The notes under the pieces are model-generated. The model was not told where the DNA came from and did no database searches. It saw only the letters and a program-made list of their open reading frames with translations. Both the position numbers and the translations under genes were made by a program. From assembly GCA_024226515.1 (NCBI GenBank), contig JAAELQ010000200.1, forward strand, positions 1-64,000: a DNA stretch of 64,000 nucleotides. The letters are read 5' to 3'. This DNA comes from a bacterium (GTDB lineage Bacteria > Acidobacteriota > Polarisedimenticolia > Polarisedimenticolales > Polarisedimenticolaceae). Shown piece after piece: positions 32,514 through 41,055 of this stretch. Numbering within the stretch: the stretch's first letter is position 1; every line of letters starts with the position of its first letter.

Positions 32514-35500
32514 CTACAACCGGTCGAGCAGCTCGCGAGCCTCGACGAGGTCCAGCGTGTCGAGCCCTTCGGTGAACCGGTCGTAGACCGGCGCCAGTAG
32601 ATCGTGTGCGTCCCGGTTGCGACCCTGGCGCTCGTAGCGTCGGGCCAGTGAGATCGCCGCGCGCAACTCGAGCGACCGCGCGGACTGCGTTCGTGCGACA
32701 TGCAGCGCGTTGTGCATCAGCGTCTCGGCCTCGTCGCCCTCGTCGAGGATCTCGCCCTTGACGCGCAGCAGCTCCGGGTCCCAGAACTGCTGACCCTTGG
32801 TCTCGGAGATCTCGAGCGCGAGATCCAGCATGGCGATCGCCTCGTCCTGGCGCCCCAGCCTGCGCAACGCGTCGGCCAGCACGGCGTAGAGGTACGCGCC
32901 ACCCGAGCCCACTCCGGTCGACGCGACCTGAGCCATGCCGTCGCGGATCTCCTCGATCGCCTCCACGCCGATGCCGTCGCAGGCCAACGTCCAGCCGCGT
33001 ACGACGCGTGCGAGGCCCAGGTACAACGGGTAGCGTTGGCGGGCGCAGAGTTCGATCGTCTCCTCCGCGGCCGGCCGGGCGAGCTCGATCTCGCGGCGCA
33101 TCTGGTGGATCAGCGTCTTCCAGCACAGCGCGAGCGCCGTACTGAAGTGGTGCGGAGTCGTACGCGAGCGTTCGAGCGCGAGATCGATCGTGCGCAACGC
33201 CTCGTCCGACCGTCCGAGCACCCAGAACGCCATGGCGCGGAACGCGCGGCACTGGATCGCGGGGTCGGTGCCGAAAGCGTAGAACAGTGGGTTGTGTTGC
33301 CGCGGGTCGTGTAGCTCGATCGCCATCGTGAGGTGCCGCACGGTCTCCGGCCAATCGCCGCGGTAATACAGCGCACTACCCATCGCCTGGTGCGCCAGCA
33401 TGCGTTCGGTGGCGCCGCCGCTGCGCTCGGCCCGGTCGAGCAGTTCCCGGCCCAGTTCGGTCGCGGTCGTCAACTCACCGCGAACGCGGTGGTACGCCGA
33501 CAGACCCCACAGCGCGCGGAAGAGCTGAGGTGCGTCGCCGACCTGCGAGCACAACTCGCGAGCACGGCCGTACGCGATCTCGACCTCGTCGTTGCCCTGC
33601 CCCCGCGCGGCCAGTAGCGGGACGCCGATTGCCATCTGCAGGCTCAGTTCCAGTCTCGCGCGTTGCGCTCCCTCGGGCGCCGGCTCGAGCAGGGTCAGGC
33701 CGCGTCGGTAATGTCCGATCGCCTCCTCGTGGGCCGACCGTCCTCCCGCGCGCTCGCCGGCACGCGCGTAGTAGCGCACTGCCGCCGGGACGTCTCCCGC
33801 CTCGGCGCAGTGTCGCGCGATTTCCTCCGGCCGAGTCGCAACCAGTGTGGGGAAGCGTTGCTCGAGCACCTTCGCGATTCGCCCGTGCAACGCGCGTCGC
33901 GAGCGCACGAGCAACGAGCGGTAGGCCGTCTCCTGAATCAGGGCGTGCCTGAAGGCGTACGTCGCGTGCGGCGCCTCGCCCTGCCGGTGCAGCAGGTCGG
34001 CTTCGGCCAGACGGGCCAGCCCGCGGTCGAGCGTGTCTGCGTCGATCTCGGCAACCTCACCCAGCAGCTCGCGCGAGAACTCGCGCCCCAGCACAGCGGC
34101 CAGCTGCGCCACGCCCTTGGCCGGGCCCAGTCGGTCCAACCGCGCCATCAGCGAACCCTCGAGCGTGGAGGGAATCTTCAGCTCGGGGGCCGACTCGGAC
34201 ATCTCGTACACGTCGTCGCCCTCGACGACCATGCCGGACTCGAGGATCGCGCGCGTCAGCTCCTCGACGAACAGCGGCACGCCGTCCGTTCTGGACGCAA
34301 TGTGCTCGACCAGCTCGACGGGCAGCGGCTTGTTTCCCGCGATGCGGGCGATCAGCGCCGCAGCGTCCGCGAGGGCCAGCGGCGCGAGCCGGAGCACGCC
34401 CACGTCGGGATCGGCGGACCACTGCGGTTCGCCTTCGGGGCGTGTGGTCGCCACAACGAGCAGGCGATGCCGCGGAGCGCGTGAGATGAGCAGCCCCAGC
34501 AACTCGCGCGTCGAGGGGTCCATCCAGTGCAAATCCTCGATTGCCAGAACGAGGGCGTTCTCGCGGCTGCATGCGACGAACCACTCGACGAGCAGCTCCA
34601 GCGTTCGTTCGCGACGTGCGCCGGGACTGAGATCGACCTGCCGCGACGCGTCGCCGGGAGCGACGCACAGCAACGCCGAGAGCAACGGCAACGCGTCGGG
34701 CGCGGTCAGCTCCCTGCGCCGCAGGTCGGCGGCCAGTCTCATCGCGCGCTCGCCCGAACCCTCGTCCGGATCGAAACCCAACGTGTCCTCGAGCAGCTCT
34801 ATCACCGGTCGGAACGCGCTGTTCTCGTGGAACGCCGACCCGCGGCACTCGAGCCACGTCGGCGCGTCGTGCGCCAGGGCCTCGCGCAGGTCGTGGACCA
34901 GCCGCGACTTGCCGATCCCGGGCTCGCCCTCGACCAGCACCGTCAGCCCGTTGCCGTCCCGCGCGCGCTGCCAGACGTCCAGCAGCCCGGCCATCTCGCG
35001 CGTCCTGCCCACCAGCGGGTTCAACCCCGCGTCGTTGGCCAGCGGGTCGATCCAGAGGCTGCGCTCGACGACGCGCGACACGTGCACTCGATCGGCGACG
35101 CCGCGCAGCGCGCGCGGACCGAGCGTCTCCAGAACGAAGTGCTCCTTCAGCAGTCGCCCGGTGTCGTCGGACACGACGACCCAACCCGGCTCGGACACAC
35201 CCAGCAGCCGCGCCGTAATGTTGACCGTCTCGCCCAGGGCGAGCTCTTCGCGCTTCGCGCCGCCGCCCATCTCGCCGACGACCACGCGTCCCGTGTGCAC
35301 GCCGATGCGCACCTGTAGCGGGTGCGAGTGCAGGATCGGAAACTCGCTGCCGAGCTGCCGGTCCAACTTGGGGATCTCGGCCAGGATCTCGAGCGCCGCG
35401 TCCACGGCACGCGTCGGGTCGTCCTCGTGTGCGGTGGGGTAGCCGAAGTAGACCAGGATTCCGTCGCCGAGATACTGCGCGATGTGGCCGTCCACATCCT

Positions 35501-35705
35501 GAATGATCGCGCCGCAGACTTCCTGGTACGCGGCGACGACCTCACGCAGATCTTCAGGATCGAGCTGCTGGCTGAGCTGGGTCGACCCGACCAGGTCGCA
35601 GAACATGACCGTCAGCTGGCGTCGCTCTCCGTTCACCCGGCGCACGGGGGTGCGATGCGGCGACCGTTGCCCCACGTGCGCTGTCAAGCGCGAGACTCGT
35701 CCCAT
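32514..35705 (-). CDS. Class III adenylate/guanylate cyclase with AAA ATPase and TPR region
   Basis: The 1063-residue protein has an N-terminal class III cyclase domain. Metal-binding Asp are D37 (FCDLVGS) and D81 (YLGDGILVYFG), and the GETVNITARLL segment supplies the Asn and Arg of the active site, so catalysis looks possible. An AAA/STAND ATPase follows with Walker A GEPGIGKSRL and LVLAIEDLHWMDPST as Walker B. The C-terminal half is a long series of TPR-like helices. Such proteins are thought to be signal-activated nucleotide cyclases. The ATG has GAGG eight bases upstream. Substrate (ATP or GTP) and ligand are unknown. Confidence 0.88.
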   Translation of the reverse strand: MGRVSRLTAHVGQRSPHRTPVRRVNGERRQLTVMFCDLVGSTQLSQQLDPEDLREVVAAYQEVCGAIIQDVDGHIAQYLGDGILVYFGYPTAHEDDPTRAVDAALEILAEIPKLDRQLGSEFPILHSHPLQVRIGVHTGRVVVGEMGGGAKREELALGETVNITARLLGVSEPGWVVVSDDTGRLLKEHFVLETLGPRALRGVADRVHVSRVVERSLWIDPLANDAGLNPLVGRTREMAGLLDVWQRARDGNGLTVLVEGEPGIGKSRLVHDLREALAHDAPTWLECRGSAFHENSAFRPVIELLEDTLGFDPDEGSGERAMRLAADLRRRELTAPDALPLLSALLCVAPGDASRQVDLSPGARRERTLELLVEWFVACSRENALVLAIEDLHWMDPSTRELLGLLISRAPRHRLLVVATTRPEGEPQWSADPDVGVLRLAPLALADAAALIARIAGNKPLPVELVEHIASRTDGVPLFVEELTRAILESGMVVEGDDVYEMSESAPELKIPSTLEGSLMARLDRLGPAKGVAQLAAVLGREFSRELLGEVAEIDADTLDRGLARLAEADLLHRQGEAPHATYAFRHALIQETAYRSLLVRSRRALHGRIAKVLEQRFPTLVATRPEEIARHCAEAGDVPAAVRYYARAGERAGGRSAHEEAIGHYRRGLTLLEPAPEGAQRARLELSLQMAIGVPLLAARGQGNDEVEIAYGRARELCSQVGDAPQLFRALWGLSAYHRVRGELTTATELGRELLDRAERSGGATERMLAHQAMGSALYYRGDWPETVRHLTMAIELHDPRQHNPLFYAFGTDPAIQCRAFRAMAFWVLGRSDEALRTIDLALERSRTTPHHFSTALALCWKTLIHQMRREIELARPAAEETIELCARQRYPLYLGLARVVRGWTLACDGIGVEAIEEIRDGMAQVASTGVGSGGAYLYAVLADALRRLGRQDEAIAMLDLALEISETKGQQFWDPELLRVKGEILDEGDEAETLMHNALHVARTQSARSLELRAAISLARRYERQGRNRDAHDLLAPVYDRFTEGLDTLDLVEARELLDRL

Positions 35706-35944
35706 CGTTCAACCTCGTTCGTTGCCCGGCTGTGCCCCCTTTCACCGGGGATGTGTGTCCTGCAACCCTCTCGAGCGGTGGCGCTTCCGGCCCGCGCCCG
35801 CCCGCCCGCATCGTCGTGACCCCTCGTCTGCGCAGTGACGCACCGGGGGCCTATGTCGCTGTGGTTGCCAGACGCGTGCCAGACGTCCCGCATGCGGGAA
35901 CCCTCGAAAAGAGCTCATTTCTCCGGATGCGGACGGAGATGTCC

Positions 35945-35979
35945 GTGAACTTCGAGGAAAACAGACTCCGGAAGTTCAC
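35945..35979. terminator. Hairpin in the spacer between the Cys-rich protein and the cyclase gene
   Basis: GTGAACTTC (35945-35953) and GAAGTTCAC (35971-35979) are a perfect nine-base inverted repeat, extended by GAG/CTC inside. It lies just after the stop of the leftward MopE-like gene. It has no T-run, so it may be a weak terminator or a binding site. The rest of the 285-base spacer holds nothing I can name. Confidence 0.4.
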
Positions 35980-35990
35980 GATCGGAGCGC

Positions 35991-38192
35991 CTATCTCCGT
36001 CGGTCGCCGATCGGTCGTCTGGGCTGTTGCCGCGGCTCCGCGTGGAGGAAATCCGTCACGATCAGCCCGCCGAACCGATCGCCCGCGTGCAGCGGTTGGA
36101 CGCACGACGTGTCGAGCTCGAGCGTCTGCACGACGCCTCCGTCGAGGTCCACGACCCGGATCGCCAGCGCGTCAGGCAATGCATCCGCGCGCGGGCCGGA
36201 GTCTCCGACCTCGAAACTGTCCCGTCGTTCGATCACGCCGTCGAACAGCGTCGGGGTCCGCCGATGTCCCGCGGAGCGGACGACCACGCGCACCGGCCCG
36301 TCGAAGGCCCCCCCGCGACAGGCGTCCGCATGCGCGCCCTGCGAGTGTGCCGAGTCGTCACAGCCGTCACCGGTCCACACGAAACGCAGCGAGTTCGGCC
36401 GTCCGTCATCGCATCCGTCGCAGCGCTCGACGACGGTGACGGTCGCGGAGCCGGAGTCGGTGCACAGGGCGCCGTCCCCCGCGCTGCCGGCCGCGCTGAT
36501 CTCGTTTGTCGTCGTGCGGTAGACGTGCGCCTTCTTCGTGAACCGCTCCTCGGCTCCCGGCGCCAGGTCGACTCCCTCGGCGATCGTGCCCAGCCGGTTG
36601 TCCACGATCGAGACGTCCGTCAGGTCGCCGTCGCCGCCGTTCTTGACCTCGTAGGTGTACGTGACGAGTTGATCGTCGAGCGCGACCTCGTCGTAGGCCG
36701 TAAGCGTCAGGCTGCCGAAGACGTCGCCGACCGCGAGCGGAAGCAGACACGACGTGTCGAAGGACGAGGACTCGGTCCCGCCGGCGTTGCTCAGCGAGAT
36801 CGAGCTCCTCAGCTCGAGCTCACCGTCGGGAGCGTAGATCGTGAACTCGTCGCCCGGCTCGACGTGCGAGGGGACGACGATGTACAGCGTGCCCTCGCCG
36901 AGATCGCCGGGCGTGCCACGCAGGGCGATGTTCAGGTTCGATCGATCGCCGACCACGAGTTCCGAGCCCGGCACGGCCGCGCCGGGTCGGTCGGGCGAGA
37001 CACCGGTTGCGAGAATCTCGACCGCCGCGCCGGCGTCGACCTCCCCGGAGCATGCCACGGCGACACCTCCCTGAAGGGTGTCGGTCGCGTCGCAGCCGCC
37101 GCCGGTGTAGCGGAACGTCAGGCTCTTGGCGCGGCCCAGCAGATCGCATCCCGGCAGCAGGCCGGACTTGAGCAGCTCGGGATCCGGCGTCGCCCCCACG
37201 CGCAACGCGCAGTCGCCACAATCGGCCGCGTCCTCGTCGAACTCGCCGTCGCAGTCCTCGTCGAGGCCGTCACACACCGCGTCCTCGGGCGCGGCGCCCT
37301 CGAACGGATCGCACGTGTCCTCCTCGACGCCGTCGCGACACTCGAAGTTCCCCTCGTTGCCCTCGCACTCGCCCACGCCGCACGTCGTCGTGGATCCGAC
37401 GTAGTCCTCGTCGGCCGCGCCGTCGCAGTCGTCGTCGATGCCGTCGCAATTCGTGTCGGGCGCCGCACCCTCGAGCGGGTCGCAGGTGTCGACGAGCGTT
37501 CCGTTGCGGCAGACGTCCAGGCCGCTGTTGCCCTCGCACTCGCCGACGCCGCATGCCGTCTCGAGCGGGACGTAGTCGTCGTCGGCCGCGCCGTCACAGT
37601 CCTCGTCCAGGCCGTCGCAGTCCGTGTCCGGCGAGGCCCCCTCGAGCGGGTCGCAGGTGTCGACCTCGTCGCCGGCGACACACGGGAGCTGTCCGAGGTT
37701 GTCCTCGCATTCGCCGACGCCGCACATCGTCGTCTTGGGAAAGAAGTCCTCGTCGATCGGACCGTCGCAGTCGTTGTCGATGCCGTCGCAGATCGTGTCC
37801 GGGATCGAGCCGAAATTCGGGTCGCACGTGTCGCGGATCGCCCCGTTCTCGCAGGCCAGCTCGCCCATGTTGCCCTCGCACGCGCCGATGCCGCAGGTCG
37901 TCGGCGCCGCGAAGTAGTGCTCGTCGACCTCACCGTCGCAGTCGTTGTCGGTGGCATTGCAGGTGTCGTCGACGATCCCGGGGTTGGTCAGCGCGCTGCG
38001 GTCGTCGCAGTCGCCGCAGATCGGGTCGTCGCAGGACGGCTTGCAGACCGCCCAGCCGTCGCCGTCCTTGTCCGGACCGGCGCAGCCTCCCCCGCGGGCG
38101 GACCAGCGTCTATCGGCACCATGAGCCGCGAACGAAACCGAGATGATGAGAAAAGTCCCGAGAATCGCGCGAACCGCGACCGCCTTCGTCAT
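35991..38192 (-). CDS. Secreted protein with MopE-like Cys/Asp metal-binding repeats
   Basis: The 733-residue protein has a signal peptide (MTKAVAVRAILG to AHGA). Residues about 75-322 hold a partial and then four full copies of a 56-residue unit, CGxGxCEGN to CDGxDxDCDGxxDED. These are the Cys/Asp-rich motifs of MopE-type and related putative metal-binding proteins. Two further domains share the pattern xSLxFxxTGxGCD and flank a DUF11-like domain (YTYEVKNGGDGDLTDVSIVDN). No enzyme motif is visible. The start has GGGGAG eight bases upstream; an earlier in-frame start at 38216 is not supported. It probably binds calcium or copper at the cell surface. Confidence 0.8.
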   Translation of the reverse strand: MTKAVAVRAILGTFLIISVSFAAHGADRRWSARGGGCAGPDKDGDGWAVCKPSCDDPICGDCDDRSALTNPGIVDDTCNATDNDCDGEVDEHYFAAPTTCGIGACEGNMGELACENGAIRDTCDPNFGSIPDTICDGIDNDCDGPIDEDFFPKTTMCGVGECEDNLGQLPCVAGDEVDTCDPLEGASPDTDCDGLDEDCDGAADDDYVPLETACGVGECEGNSGLDVCRNGTLVDTCDPLEGAAPDTNCDGIDDDCDGAADEDYVGSTTTCGVGECEGNEGNFECRDGVEEDTCDPFEGAAPEDAVCDGLDEDCDGEFDEDAADCGDCALRVGATPDPELLKSGLLPGCDLLGRAKSLTFRYTGGGCDATDTLQGGVAVACSGEVDAGAAVEILATGVSPDRPGAAVPGSELVVGDRSNLNIALRGTPGDLGEGTLYIVVPSHVEPGDEFTIYAPDGELELRSSISLSNAGGTESSSFDTSCLLPLAVGDVFGSLTLTAYDEVALDDQLVTYTYEVKNGGDGDLTDVSIVDNRLGTIAEGVDLAPGAEERFTKKAHVYRTTTNEISAAGSAGDGALCTDSGSATVTVVERCDGCDDGRPNSLRFVWTGDGCDDSAHSQGAHADACRGGAFDGPVRVVVRSAGHRRTPTLFDGVIERRDSFEVGDSGPRADALPDALAIRVVDLDGGVVQTLELDTSCVQPLHAGDRFGGLIVTDFLHAEPRQQPRRPIGDRRR
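37229..37901 (-). repeat. Four tandem 168-base repeats coding Cys/Asp-rich units
   Basis: Four tandem coding units of about 56 codons each, strongly similar to one another, with the recurring core DTCDP, EGA, PDT, CDGxDxDCDG. The DNA copies are similar enough that recombination could change copy number. Confidence 0.75.
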
Positions 38193-38394
38193 GATGATCT
38201 CCCCCCGCTGATCCACCCGGCAGGTGTCCTGCCGCCGATGTGTGGCACCTGGATATCAGGAACCGAGCAGGGAAGTCAAGGCGAGCCGGGGAGCCGATGA
38301 CTCCAGGAGGTGCAGGGTCTCCGTCATGCGGCGAGGCGACGGCCGCCACCGGCGGCGGAAAGCCGGCGGGAACCGTCGCCCCGAGGAGGGTGAA

Positions 38395-40200
38395 TCAGGG
38401 ACAGACGCCCCCCGGCGTCCGGGCCGCGCCCGACGAGTCGAGCCCCAGTGGACCCTCCCCGACGGCGTTCCGTCCGGTGACGAGGTAGATCCAGGTAACG
38501 CCGCCCGGCGGTGTATCGGTGTCGTCGGTCGTGTTGCCGGCGAGACCCGAGGCGAAGCACTGACCGTACTGGCTCGCGCCGAGATCGGTGAGTGGGCCGC
38601 GATACAGGTTGAAGCTGTCCGAGCCGCTGGCGGCCGCGTTCTCCCACGCGAGCTTGCTCGCGGAGTCGAAGCGCAGTGGTTCGCTCGAGAGCGAGCCCGA
38701 AACCTCGCCCGGAGGTGAGCCCGAGCACGAGCCGCAGCCGAAGTCCTCCACGGCCTCGACGCACAAGTCGTCCCACTCGACCTCGCAACAGTAGTCGTCC
38801 TGCTGGCAGACGCAGGACTCGACGCTCGGATCCTCGGCGCATCCGGCAGCGGCCGTTACGTCGCAACAGGCACCGCCCGTCGCCTCGGACCGGCACAGCG
38901 CGTCGCAGCCGTCGCCGGGCGTCGTGTTGCCGTCGTCGCACGTCTCGCCGGGGTCGACCACACCGTCGCCGCACAGCGGGATCCGTCGGCACGAGGCGTC
39001 GCAGGTCGTAGTGCTCGGTGGCTCGCAGTCCTCACCCGGTTCGACCGTGCCGTTGCCGCACACCGCGATGACCTGACACGACGCATCGCAGGTCGACGTC
39101 CCGGGCGGCTCGCACGTCTCGCCCGGCTCGACGACCCCGTTGCCGCACTCGCCCTGCCCGCCGTTGGCGAACAGGTCCACGCGGTAGTGCTCGAGGCTGC
39201 AGCGCATGCGCCGCGCCTGCTCGTCGGTGAACCGCTCCATGCACAGGTCGTCGGAGTAGTCCATGTAGTTGTCGGTCGGGTCGGGGCTGCCGCACGAGCT
39301 TCCGTCGCAACCGTCGGTCTCGAACGCCTGCGGATTCGTGTCGCAGATGAAGTCGCCCGTCGTGTAGCACGCGGAGGCGTTGCCGCAGCCACCCGTGAAG
39401 GTGTGCTCGAGCCCGAAGTAGTGCCCCACCTCGTGTGTCGTGGTTCGACCCTGGTTGAACGGAGGCCCGATCGGACCGTTTCGACCGAACGACTCCCACA
39501 GCACGACGACACGATCCTCGTTCGACCCGGCGATCCCGCCCTGCGGCAGGTCGGGGACGTAGCCGAGGCTGCCTCCCGCGGTGTTGGTGTAGATGTTGAG
39601 GTAGCGCGAGGTGTCCCACGCCAGGCTGTCCCAGAAGCCGCCGCCGTCGTTGTACCAGGTGTTGTTGGTGCTGTAGGTGATGCCGTCAGTCGGGTTGCCC
39701 GACGGGTCGGTCGTGGCGAGGACGAACTCCAGCTCGACGTCCGTGCCGTTGGCTCCGTTCGATCCGGCGAGCGCCAGGAAGTCCTCGTTGAGGATGTCGA
39801 TCTGATCGCGCACGGTCTGCTCGCTGACGAAACCCGCGCCGCCGGTGTTCTGTATCACGTGCACGACGACCGGAACGGCGAAGCGTCCGTTCGTCGGTGC
39901 GTACCGCGCGGCCGGATTGGTCGAGGTATACGTGCAGTCCGACGGTGCTCCGGCTCCGGCGAACGAACCGCCGCTACCGGCCGGTGCGAAGAAGTCGGGC
40001 TCCGGCGCCGGCTTGCCGCAGCGCCCGGCGTGCTGCTCGAAGTAGTCCGACTTGACATACTCGCCCCATGAGCGGAACTCCCTGTCGCCCGCGACGATCC
40101 GCCCGTCGAGCGTCTCGATCGCAAGCCGTTTCGGCGCGGCCATCGACGTCGCCGAGGCCAACACCAGCAATCCGACGAGAATCCATCCCCGTTCGCGCAT
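38395..40200 (-). CDS. Secreted M43-family (pappalysin-like) metalloprotease with Cys-rich repeats
   Basis: The 601-residue protein has a signal peptide and a metzincin catalytic domain with the zinc motif HEVGHYFGLEH (His 256, 260, 266) and a Met-turn in NYMDYSDD. This is the M43 cytophagalysin/pappalysin pattern. After it come three units of the Myxococcus-type repeat CGNGxVEPGExC, then a Cys-rich segment (CCEVEWDDLCVEAV), then an FN3-like C-terminal part (SFNLYRGPL, WIYLVTGRNAVGEGPLG). It should be an exported protease cutting extracellular proteins. AGAGGAGG precedes the ATG at 40200; the in-frame start at 40296 is not needed. Confidence 0.9.
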   Translation of the reverse strand: MRERGWILVGLLVLASATSMAAPKRLAIETLDGRIVAGDREFRSWGEYVKSDYFEQHAGRCGKPAPEPDFFAPAGSGGSFAGAGAPSDCTYTSTNPAARYAPTNGRFAVPVVVHVIQNTGGAGFVSEQTVRDQIDILNEDFLALAGSNGANGTDVELEFVLATTDPSGNPTDGITYSTNNTWYNDGGGFWDSLAWDTSRYLNIYTNTAGGSLGYVPDLPQGGIAGSNEDRVVVLWESFGRNGPIGPPFNQGRTTTHEVGHYFGLEHTFTGGCGNASACYTTGDFICDTNPQAFETDGCDGSSCGSPDPTDNYMDYSDDLCMERFTDEQARRMRCSLEHYRVDLFANGGQGECGNGVVEPGETCEPPGTSTCDASCQVIAVCGNGTVEPGEDCEPPSTTTCDASCRRIPLCGDGVVDPGETCDDGNTTPGDGCDALCRSEATGGACCDVTAAAGCAEDPSVESCVCQQDDYCCEVEWDDLCVEAVEDFGCGSCSGSPPGEVSGSLSSEPLRFDSASKLAWENAAASGSDSFNLYRGPLTDLGASQYGQCFASGLAGNTTDDTDTPPGGVTWIYLVTGRNAVGEGPLGLDSSGAARTPGGVCP

Positions 40201-40359
40201 CGTGCGTCCTCCTCTTCGTTGATCCGGCCTACTCGCCGGAACGACCCGCAACGTACGAGGGAGGCGTTTTCCGAGGTGTGTCCGGTCTGTTTCCATCCGC
40301 GTCGTGCGCGTTGTCCCGCCGGCGTGGCCGCGAGTACCATGAGGGTCAAAGGGGGTAAC

Positions 40360-41055
40360 GTGTCAGCGACCGGCATGACGAGGCTGTTGCTCGTCGAGGA
40401 CGACGAGCGCATCCGCAAGGCGTTGCTCGACGCATTGCGCGCCTCGGGCTTTGACGTGGACGTCAGCGTCTCGATGCGCGACGCGCAGCAGGCGCTGCTG
40501 CGCGATTACGACCTGATCCTGCTGGACCTGGGGCTTCCCGACGGCGACGGCCTCGACTTGTGCCGCGACCTGCGCAACCGTGGGCGCAGCGTGCCGGTGA
40601 TCATCCTCACGGCGCGAGATACGCCCGATCACCGCGTGCGTGGGCTCGACGTCGGAGCCGACGACTACGTGGTCAAGCCGTTCCACGTCCCCGAGCTGCT
40701 GGCGCGTGTGCGCAGCGTGCTGCGCCGCGCCGGCCGGTCGGCCAGCGAGGGGGAGGCGCGCTACCGCGACCTGCGCGCCGATCCCGTTTCGCGCCGCGCG
40801 CGCCGGGCGGACGAGCCGTTGAAGCTCAAGCCGCGCGAGTTCGACCTGCTGCTGTTCTTCCTCCGCTTTCCCGATCGGACGTGGACGCGCGACCAGTTGC
40901 TGGATCGCGTGTGGGGTCCGACGTACGAGGGCGACGCGCGCACCGTGGATCTTCACGTGCGCCGCCTGCGCTCGAAGATCGAGCAGGACCCCGGCGACCC
41001 GAGCTACATCGAGACCGTCTGGGGCGTGGGCTACCGCATGGGAGAGTCGGAATGA
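40360..41055 (+). CDS. OmpR-family response regulator
   Basis: The 231-residue protein has a receiver with acidic pair in VEDDERI, acceptor Asp in LILLDLGLPDGDG and Lys in YVVKPFH. A winged-helix DNA-binding domain follows, with LKLKPREFDLLLFFL and VDLHVRRLRSKIE. The GTG at 40360 is chosen because AGGGGGTAAC lies directly upstream; an ATG at 40375 is possible. It overlaps the sensor kinase gene as ATGA and should be its partner. It is divergent from the M43 protease gene, a possible target. Confidence 0.9.
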   Translation: MSATGMTRLLLVEDDERIRKALLDALRASGFDVDVSVSMRDAQQALLRDYDLILLDLGLPDGDGLDLCRDLRNRGRSVPVIILTARDTPDHRVRGLDVGADDYVVKPFHVPELLARVRSVLRRAGRSASEGEARYRDLRADPVSRRARRADEPLKLKPREFDLLLFFLRFPDRTWTRDQLLDRVWGPTYEGDARTVDLHVRRLRSKIEQDPGDPSYIETVWGVGYRMGESE

